This document shows, in pieces, positions 1 through 6,400 of a DNA stretch of 64,000 bases. Source of the stretch: Flintibacter muris (lineage in GTDB: Bacteria; Bacillota; Clostridia; Oscillospirales; Oscillospiraceae). A model generated the notes under the pieces. It was given only the letters and a program-made list of their open reading frames with translations, was not told the origin of the DNA and made no database searches. Location: positions 124,001-188,000 of the forward strand of contig NZ_CALPCP010000002.1 of assembly GCF_943192995.1 (NCBI RefSeq), written 5' to 3'. Both the position numbers and the translations under genes were made by a program. How positions within the stretch are numbered: position 1 is the stretch's first letter; every line of letters begins with the position of its first letter.

Positions 1-163
1 CGTCCTCATAGTACTGGGTGCAGGCCTCGGTGGTGATGGTAAAGCCCTGGGGGACAGGCATGCCGATATTGGTCATCTCGGCCAGGTTGGCGCCCTTGCC
101 GCCCAGCAGATCACGCATGTTCGCGTTGCCCTCGGAGAAGAGGTACAAGAATTTAGTAGCCAT
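1..163 (-). CDS. ppdK: Pyruvate, phosphate dikinase, N-terminal fragment
   Basis: Only the first 54 codons are in the window; the gene runs off the left edge. Read on the minus strand the protein begins [12 protein letters not shown] and continues with the segment [13 protein letters not shown], then [15 protein letters not shown]. This is the hallmark start of the nucleotide-binding domain of PPDK, which interconverts pyruvate + ATP + Pi and phosphoenolpyruvate + AMP + PPi in the cytoplasm. PEP synthase begins differently, so PPDK is preferred. The ATG at 161-163 follows an AAAGGAATG ribosome site. In anaerobic Clostridia PPDK often works in pyrophosphate-linked glycolysis, which would suit the phosphofructokinase-like gene nearby; that link is inference. 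Confidence 0.93.
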   Translation of the reverse strand, partial: MATKFLYLFSEGNANMRDLLGGKGANLAEMTNIGMPVPQGFTITTEACTQYYED

Positions 164-429
164 TGGTAAACATCATTCCTTTCTAGCGTATACGGCGCTC
201 CAGCCGTCCGTCCCCGGCGGGAACGCCGTGGTGGGGAGAGAATCGGGATTAGCAATATTGTCCGCAGTTTCTGGAATACCGTGCATAATATTATACAGAC
301 GGCTGGCTGATATTGCAAGATTTTTTAGAAAATTTTCCATAGAAATTCCAGGCAAAATTTTGTTGAAAAAGGCGGTTGAAGGAGGTATCCTGTAAAAGAC
401 CCGAAATATACGGAAAGGGGCGGTTTTGG

Positions 430-714
430 ATGGAAAAATGGCTGTGGCAGCTGCTGGGACTGTATCTGGCGGCAGTCAATCTGGCCGCTTTTGCGCTGAT
501 GGGAGCGGACAAACGCCGGGCCAAAGGGGGAAGGTGGCGCATTTCAGAGCGGACACTGTTCCTCCCCGCCCTTCTGGGAGGGGCGCTGGGCGGCACCCTG
601 GGAATGAAGGTGTTCCGCCATAAGACCAGGCACTGGTATTTCCGCTGGGGCTTCCCCCTGCTGCTGGTCCTTCAAATCGGACTGCTGGCCTGGCTGGCCC
701 TGAGATATGCTTAA
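430..714 (+). CDS. DUF1294 small membrane protein
   Basis: A 95-residue protein starting at ATG 430, 9 nt after a GAAAGGGG ribosome site; the open frame extends upstream to a TTG at 376 but without a better site. It has an N-terminal hydrophobic helix (residues 5-22), a basic loop with DKRRAKGG, then two hydrophobic stretches separated by KVFRHKTRHWYF. This layout and the RISERTLFLPALLGGALGG segment are typical of the DUF1294 family, whose function is unknown. It probably spans the inner membrane three times. The next gene starts 45 nt downstream on the same strand. Confidence 0.8.
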   Translation: MEKWLWQLLGLYLAAVNLAAFALMGADKRRAKGGRWRISERTLFLPALLGGALGGTLGMKVFRHKTRHWYFRWGFPLLLVLQIGLLAWLALRYA

Positions 715-759
715 AAAGCACCCCGCTGGCGGGGCTCTCACTCAAAGGAGATGGAAGCT

Positions 760-1671
760 ATGATTTATACTGTTACCTTTAATCCGGCGCTGGACTATGT
801 GGTCCGGCTGGAGAATTTTCACCCCGGCGAGACCAACCGCAGCGACAGCGACGGGGTTCAGTTTGGCGGCAAAGGGATCAATGTGTCCATTGTGCTGCGG
901 AATCTGGGGGTGGAAAGCGTGGCCCTGGGCTTTCTGGCCGGATTTACCGGCAGGGGGCTGGAGCAGGGACTGCGGAACACTGGCGTCAGGACCGATTTTA
1001 TCTGGCTGGAGCGGGGCCTGACCCGGATCAATGTGAAGCTCAAGGCGGAAGAGGAGAGCGAGATTAACGGCAGGGGGCCGGACATCCCGTCCCATGCGCT
1101 GGAGGAGCTGTTTGTCAGGCTGGACCGCCTGGGGGAGGGGGATATATTGGTGCTGGCCGGGTCTATCCCGGCCTCCCTCCCGAAGGATATCTACCGGCGT
1201 ATTTTGGAGCGGCTGGAGGGGAGGGGCGTCCTCAGTGCGGTGGATGCTGAGGGGGAGCTGCTGCGGGAGACGCTGCCCTACCGCCCCTTCCTGGTCAAGC
1301 CTAACAGACGGGAGCTGGGGGAGATTTTTGGGCGCTCCCTGGCCGCCGGCGGTGAGATTGAGGAGTGCGCCCGGCAGCTCCAGGCATGGGGAGCCCGGAA
1401 TGTGCTGGTGTCCATGGCGGGGGACGGCTCCCTGCTGGTGGATGAGAGGGGAGAATGTCACCGGCTGGCCGCCCCCAGAGGGACGGTGCGCAACTCGGTG
1501 GGAGCGGGAGATTCCATGGTGGCCGGCTTTCTGGCCGGCTGGCTGAAAGACCGCAACTGCGCCGCCGCCCACCGGCTGGGGGCCGCCGCCGGCTCCGCCA
1601 CCGCGTTTTCTGACGGTCTGGCCACCGGAGATGAGGTCCGGGCACTGCTGAAAGCTATCCCTCTTGGGTAA
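760..1671 (+). CDS. 1-phosphofructokinase / tagatose-6-phosphate kinase-type PfkB kinase
   Basis: A 303-residue ribokinase-fold (PfkB) kinase. The N-terminus MIYTVTFNPALDYVV with FGGKGINVS is the sugar-phosphate-binding signature of the FruK/LacC branch, and the C-terminal NSVGAGDSMVAGF carries the catalytic Asp (about D251) and the anion hole. It should phosphorylate fructose 1-phosphate or a related ketohexose phosphate to the 1,6-bisphosphate; FruK and LacC cannot be separated from sequence alone. An ATG at 751 abuts the AAAGGAG site, so the ATG at 760 (9-nt spacing) is preferred. No PTS fructose permease or FruR regulator sits beside it, so the substrate is less certain. The 3' end overlaps the convergent SGNH hydrolase by 17 nt. 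Confidence 0.85.
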   Translation: MIYTVTFNPALDYVVRLENFHPGETNRSDSDGVQFGGKGINVSIVLRNLGVESVALGFLAGFTGRGLEQGLRNTGVRTDFIWLERGLTRINVKLKAEEESEINGRGPDIPSHALEELFVRLDRLGEGDILVLAGSIPASLPKDIYRRILERLEGRGVLSAVDAEGELLRETLPYRPFLVKPNRRELGEIFGRSLAAGGEIEECARQLQAWGARNVLVSMAGDGSLLVDERGECHRLAAPRGTVRNSVGAGDSMVAGFLAGWLKDRNCAAAHRLGAAAGSATAFSDGLATGDEVRALLKAIPLG

Positions 1672-2338
1672 GGAGCCGGGGAACCAACTTGGCCAGAGCT
1701 TCGGCCAGGGCCGCGTGGCCCTTTTGGGTCAGGTGCATGAAATCAATGGTGTTGAATTCACAGCCGCAGGTGTTGGCGTCCAGGAAATGACATCCGGCCT
1801 CCTCCGCTACCCGGCGGTACTCCGCCGGAAGCTGACGGGATTTCTCCACACAGGTGGGGGGCGTGGTGCCCATCTCCTCCGCCACCGGGGAGGTGAGGAC
1901 CCCCTCGCCGATGGCGGGCGGGGCTACAATCAGGATGTTGGGCCTTCTGCCGGGGCCCCAGCAGTCGATTGCGGCGGCCTTGCGCACCAGCCGCCGCATG
2001 CCCAGGCCGATGGCGTAGGGGTTCATGCCAAAGCGCTGCTTTGTGTCGTTGGTGCCCAGCATGACAATCAAAAGGCTGACTGGCTCGTGGCTTTTCAGGC
2101 AGGGCCACAGATAGCTCAGCGCGTCCAGACCCTCGTAAAGCGGGTCCTGAAATACGGTGGTCCGGCCGGACAGACCCTCCTCCACAACCAGATAGTCCTC
2201 CCCCAGGGATTTTTGCAGCAGCTTGGTCCAGCGCTCCTCCTCGTTGAAGCGGGCCAGGACGGGGTCGGCGCAGTCCTGGGGGTCGGCGCAGTAGCCGTGG
2301 GTGTTGGAATCGCCCAGACAGACAATGTGTTTTTTCAT
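1655..2338 (-). CDS. SGNH/GDSL-family hydrolase
   Basis: A 227-residue cytoplasmic protein with no signal peptide. Block I is CLGDSNTHG with the nucleophile Ser11, block III is MLGTNDTK, and block V is IDFMHLTQKG with Asp199 and His202, so the full SGNH catalytic set is present. Members are esterases, arylesterases, lipases or carbohydrate deacetylases; the GDSNTHGY start and length resemble arylesterase/acyl-esterase-like members, but no substrate can be named. It is convergent with the PfkB-type kinase and overlaps its last codons. Its start is preceded by GAGGTAAC. Confidence 0.85.
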   Translation of the reverse strand: MKKHIVCLGDSNTHGYCADPQDCADPVLARFNEEERWTKLLQKSLGEDYLVVEEGLSGRTTVFQDPLYEGLDALSYLWPCLKSHEPVSLLIVMLGTNDTKQRFGMNPYAIGLGMRRLVRKAAAIDCWGPGRRPNILIVAPPAIGEGVLTSPVAEEMGTTPPTCVEKSRQLPAEYRRVAEEAGCHFLDANTCGCEFNTIDFMHLTQKGHAALAEALAKLVPRLLTQEG

Positions 2339-2497
2339 ATGCGGTTACCTCCATATTTTCGCTGTAAAACCAGTTTTGTTGAATGATTTTACCACATAAA
2401 ACGGATATTGTCACCTGTTTTTCGGGTAAGTTTGCCGGAGACAGGTTTTATACCAAAGGTTCTCTTGGGGAGTGTCCCTCTCTCAGATTTTAATATA

Positions 2498-2521
2498 GAG
2501 GCGGCCACAGGCCGCCCCTAC
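2498..2521. repeat. R1 repeat, core palindrome only
   Basis: GGCGGCCACAGGCCGCCCCTAC matches the inverted core of the R1 family found about a dozen times in this window. The terminal inverted repeats are not recognisable here, so this is a decayed or core-only copy. Confidence 0.7.
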
Positions 2522-2601
2522 AGATTACACCGATTCTGATGATTGCTGCAAAATGCGTAATAGAACATTGCTTTCTCTCACGGAAAATAATTTTGGCGCT
2601 G

Positions 2602-2673
2602 CAGGGCGCGGCGACCCCGGCGCGCCATTGGAAAAAGCGTCCGGCCGGCGGCGGGCCGAGTCGTCCCGCCCTG
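2602..2673. repeat. R3 repeat copy
   Basis: CAGGGCGCGGCGACCCCG at the left and CGAGTCGTCCCGCCCTG at the right are imperfect inverted copies. They match the GTAGGGCGGGACG arms of R3 at 41490 and 63200. No coding content. Confidence 0.6.
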
Positions 2674-2728
2674 AAAATTCGGCTGGATTTTCTGAACGTT
2701 GATTCCCGTGAGATTCTTTTGGAAGGTA

Positions 2729-2757
2729 TTGCATATTTTTTTCCTTTATGGTATACT
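2729..2757 (+). promoter_or_regulatory. Sigma-A-type promoter of the SLH surface-protein leader
   Basis: TTGCAT (2729-2734), a 17-nt spacer and TATACT (2752-2757). It gives a predicted start near 2764 and an untranslated leader of about 680 nt that contains the tandem riboswitches. Confidence 0.7.
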
Positions 2758-2939
2758 GTTTCCAGATAAAGTACATAGCTTTTCCATAAAATGGAGATGG
2801 GCCCGGATATAAGGATCGTGTTCCCATGGCACAGATGAAAAAGGAGGCCGTGGGGCTGTATCGGTGAGTTTGCCAGCGCCGGCGCTCAGGCACCGGTGGA
2901 GGGCTGATTCATAAACTGAACTGGAGGGGAGGAAGCGGC

Positions 2940-3001
2940 ATGACCCAATGCAGTCCACCCGGTAATTGACCCGCTGTCACGTGAGCGCCGGTGACAGCGG
3001 G
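2940..3001 (+). other. Possible 9-codon leader ORF followed by an 11-bp hairpin
   Basis: A strong GGAGGGGAGG ribosome site precedes ATG 2940, which opens a 9-residue frame (MTQCSPPGN, stop 2967-2969). It is followed at once by a perfect 11-bp inverted repeat, CCCGCTGTCAC (2970-2980) and GTGACAGCGGG (2991-3001), without a U-run. It lies in the leader ahead of the riboswitches. It may be a leader peptide or an RNA-structure element; function unknown. Confidence 0.35.
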
Positions 3002-3032
3002 AGGTCCGTTTGCTCGGGCAGGCAGGCGTGCC

Positions 3033-3114
3033 GGCAAACCATGGGAAACTGTGGGACGCAAAGCTAAGGGGCTACGGCGCCGGGGGGACCCGGAAGCTAT
3101 GCTCGCCTGGTTGC
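3033..3114 (+). promoter_or_regulatory. Cyclic di-GMP-I (GEMM-I) riboswitch aptamer, copy 1 of 4
   Basis: Contains GGCAAACC, a P2 hairpin CCATGG-GAAA-CTGTGG with a GNRA loop, the invariant GGGACGCAAAGCTA segment, a GC-rich second hairpin and a closing CTGGTTGC. This order is diagnostic of the GEMM-I class that binds the second messenger c-di-GMP. It is followed after 4 nt by the next copy. Confidence 0.9.
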
Positions 3115-3118
3115 ATCT

Positions 3119-3202
3119 GGCAAACCGCAGGAAACTGCGGGACGCAAAACTACGGGACTACGGCGCCGGGAGAACCTCCGGGCGCTACGTTCGCCGGGTT
3201 GC
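3119..3202 (+). promoter_or_regulatory. Cyclic di-GMP-I (GEMM-I) riboswitch aptamer, copy 2 of 4
   Basis: Same architecture as copy 1. The P2 stem is CCGCAG-GAAA-CTGCGG, so the changes from copy 1 keep pairing, which supports selection on structure. It has GGGACGCAAAACTACGGG, with an A where the other copies have G after GCAAA, and a closing CCGGGTTGC. Confidence 0.9.
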
Positions 3203-3206
3203 ATCT

Positions 3207-3290
3207 GGCAAACCACGGGAAACTGTGGGACGCAAAGCTACGGGACTACGGTGTCGGGGGAAACTCCGAACGCTATGTTCGCCGGGTTGC
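3207..3290 (+). promoter_or_regulatory. Cyclic di-GMP-I (GEMM-I) riboswitch aptamer, copy 3 of 4
   Basis: P2 is CCACGG-GAAA-CTGTGG, followed by GGGACGCAAAGCTACGGG and closing CCGGGTTGC. It is nearly identical in length to copy 2 and separated from its neighbours by a constant ATCT linker, which suggests unit duplication. Confidence 0.9.
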
Positions 3291-3294
3291 ATCT

Positions 3295-3401
3295 AGCAAA
3301 CCACAGGAAACTGTGGGACGCAAAGCTGAAAAGGGGGCTAAACCGACGTCACGCTGGGCATTTTGCCCGCCGGAAGCGACGGCATGCCAGCCCGGCCGCC
3401 G
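3295..3401 (+). promoter_or_regulatory. Cyclic di-GMP-I (GEMM-I) riboswitch aptamer, copy 4 of 4 (variant)
   Basis: Starts AGCAAACC with P2 CCACAG-GAAA-CTGTGG and GGGACGCAAAGCTG, so the 5' half is canonical. The second hairpin is longer and different in sequence, and the 3' closing segment reads GCATGCCAGCCCGGCCGCC rather than CCGGGTTGC. This copy is next to the expression platform and is probably the one coupled directly to the switch. Its 3' boundary is less sure than for copies 1-3. Confidence 0.75.
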
Positions 3402-3429
3402 GATACTTTGCATCCGATTTTTTGCAAAG
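3400..3429 (+). promoter_or_regulatory. Candidate riboswitch expression platform (two competing hairpins)
   Basis: CGGAT (3400-3404) can pair with ATCCG (3412-3416), followed by ATTTTTT, a short terminator. Alternatively CTTTGCA (3406-3412), which forms the terminator loop, can pair with TGCAAAG (3423-3429) just upstream of the AAGGAAG ribosome site. The two structures exclude each other, and the first uses bases at the end of aptamer 4. Which form c-di-GMP favours cannot be read from sequence. Confidence 0.5.
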
Positions 3430-3444
3430 AAAGGAAGAATGACT

Positions 3445-6400
3445 ATGACTAAGAGAACATGGAGTGCTCTCAGCAAGCGCGGTCTGGCGCTCTTCCTGGC
3501 TCTGATTATGTGCATGGGCATGCTGCCCCTCTCCGTATTCGCGGAGGAGGCCGCCGTCACTGATGATACCGTCATCAGTGAGAATGTCACCGTGTCTGAT
3601 GACACGGTGAACCCTGTCGATAACCAGGAGGGCCAGGATACTGAGCCTGAACAGTCCGCTGAGAACACCGAGGAACCCAAAGAGGAGGTTGATAACCCCG
3701 CTGAGGAGCCCGAGGCAGAGGGCGAGACCCCCGCTGAGGAGCCCAAGGCAGAGGGCGAGACCCCCGCTGAGGAGCCCAAGGCAGAGGGCGAGACCCCCGC
3801 CGAGGACCCCAAGGCAGAGGGCGAGACCCCCACTGAGGAGCCCAAGGCAGAGAACGAAGACCCCGCCGAGGTGCCCGAGGTGAAGGATGATGACCCCGCC
3901 GAGGAGGAAACCACCGTTCCCCCCGCCAACATGGGCGAGGTGGTGGCCCCCATCGTGGAAGAGGTCAAGAACACCATCACCGAGGCCGCAGAAGCGGTTG
4001 TCGTCCCCGCTGAGGTCCAGGCCTTCCTGGACGCCGTGGCGGCCATTCCGGAGATTACCCCGGAGAACGCCGCTGAGGTGGCTGAGTACGTCTATGGCGA
4101 GGTCTCTGAGCTCTACAAGGCGCTGCTTGGCACCGAATACGAGGAGCGCCAGGATATCCAGAAGGCCGTCGCCAGCTACACCGCCGCTATCGCGGCTGTG
4201 GACGCGGCGCTGGATATGGAGAGTGATGACTTTGCTTATGGCACTCAGTATCAGCCTTATCACAATGCTAAGATTATTGATCAGTCTGGAAGTGCATACC
4301 CGGGGAAAACAAATAACCATGCTACAATTAAGACATTTGTCAATGAGACATGGAATTTCCAGCGTCTCCCGACTAATAGCTATTATGGAAGCCTTTGTGG
4401 TCATTTGATGTTTGTATGCGCCGCCAAGTACTATAATCGTCCATCTGTTAAATCCTACAACAGCACCATAGTACAGAACGACGGCTATACAATTGGCACT
4501 TGGATTGACAATGGTGCTATGCCTCAGATGGATGGCTCTGACTGCCTGCAGTGGAATTTCACCACGTTAAAGCCCGGAACAACTACCGCGACATTAAATT
4601 ATTATGTTAGATTTGATAATCGTTCAACAGCCAGTGGTGGTTGTCCTATATGTGGATGGGGAACTGATGGCTTTAACAACGTAGGAATATACTATACGTA
4701 TCAAGATAACGTTCCTATTCAGGTCTATGCCAGATATACCCTAAACTACAACACCCAGGGTGGTTCTGCGGTTTCAGCAACCACTAAGGACACTATGAGC
4801 ACAAGCGCCACCCTGACTGTCACCAGCGAAGTCCCCACTAAGACAGGCTACAAGTTCCTGGGCTGGGCGGAGACTGCGGACGCTAAGACTGCGCAGTATA
4901 CCGGCGGTGAGTCTATCACTCTGAACTGGTCCGAGGGCCTGGGCAGCAAGGATGCCCCCGTTTCCAAGACGCTGTATGCGGTTTGGGCGGATGACGACAC
5001 CACTTCCCCCACCGCCCCCGAGGCCCCCGAGCGTGTTGACCTGTACGGTATCCTGCGTAACTTCGTTCAGGTGGAGTGCGTGTCTGAGGGCACAGACCTT
5101 CCGCATGAGGCGAAGACCTACTGCACTAATACCAAATCCGTCAATGGCAAGTACGAGGCTGAGATTGGCACTGTCTACCTAGATGGGGCCGACTGGAAGG
5201 TGAACGTAACCCTGAACGGAGATGTCTACGCCGCCATGTACGGCTACGAGCCCAGCTTCGGCACCGGTGTAAAGCACACCTTGGCCAGCGACGAAAGTCC
5301 CACCAAGACCATTACGCTGAAATGGAATGCTACCGATGAAAAGTGGGCCGAGGCCAGTGGTGAGCCAAAGGACACCGTGCTGGCTACCTTCCATGTGGAA
5401 TGCCAGAAAGCTGCAACCTACACCGTCGTATGGAAGGGTGTGGACGAGGATCAAGATACCCCAACTGCAACTTTCCTCCCGTGGACTACGCTGCACAAAG
5501 AAGACAATGTAACCGCTGATACCGAGCCCACGTGGGAAACGGTGAAGGCACAGAGCAATGTGTCTGACCCCAAGCCCTACACCCTGGACGGCGTGACCTA
5601 CAAGTGGACTGGCGAGTGGGACGTGGAATGGAATGCTGATGACACCGTCAAGACCTATAAGGCGAAGTATCAGCCCGTTCAGACACCCAAGGCCCCTGAT
5701 GCTCCCACTGAGCAGGAGGTGAACCGTGAGGTTCGCAACGACGGCAAGGGCAAGTCCGCTGTTGAAGTGTACTGCCAGCCTGGACGGCATCAGGTGGGTT
5801 ACTTCGACTGCTACAATGAAGAAAAGGGAAAGCCTGGCGTCAATATCCATCCTGGCCGTGTTGAGATCGGTGAGGTCAAGGGCGATGCCACGAGCGGCTA
5901 CACCTGTGATGTGACCTTCCTTGCGGAAAAGTATCGGGAAGCTTACAACACCTTGAAGACGGCAAAGCACGACTTGGTGGCTAATGAGGGTAACAAGACT
6001 GTAACCTTCAAGTGGGTCGTCGAGGACGGCAAGGGCGCCTGGAAACTGGCTGACGCTACTCAGGCTCCTGTGAAGTTCTATGTGGAGTGCAAGGCTTCTG
6101 ACGTGAGCATTGAGAAGACGGTTGACAAGATCAGAGTCAATGTCGGCGATACGGTGACCTACACCATCACCCTGAGAAACAATGGCGATGCCGATGCAAA
6201 GAACGTTGTTGTTACCGACAAGCTGAACACCAAGCTGAGCTTTGTGAGCGCGGTGGCTTCCAGTAATGGCACTACCGTCAAGAGCTGGGATGATGTTCCC
6301 AAGGGCAACAAGTATGAAATCGGCACCGTGCCAGCCAAACAGACCGTCACCCTGACCATTGAGGCCAAGGTGATGGAGGCGGGCACAATTAGCAACACCG

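Larger units (their letters stand above)
2339..2728. other. Gene-free stretch with two repeat copies
   Basis: No credible coding frame is seen between the SGNH hydrolase start and the promoter at 2729. The stretch holds an R1 palindrome core and a copy of the R3 inverted repeat (each listed separately). The rest is AT-rich upstream DNA of the two divergent genes. Confidence 0.6.

Noticed and set aside
3033-3401. Tandem 86-nt repeats considered as a coding duplication or CRISPR
   Set aside because: Unit sequence and pairing match the GEMM-I riboswitch, with compensatory stem changes; no spacers and no protein signal.
3010-3444. Open frame upstream of the SLH protein, extending it by 145 residues
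   Set aside because: It has no start signal and runs through four riboswitch aptamers; the ribosome site, signal peptide and spacing support ATG 3445.
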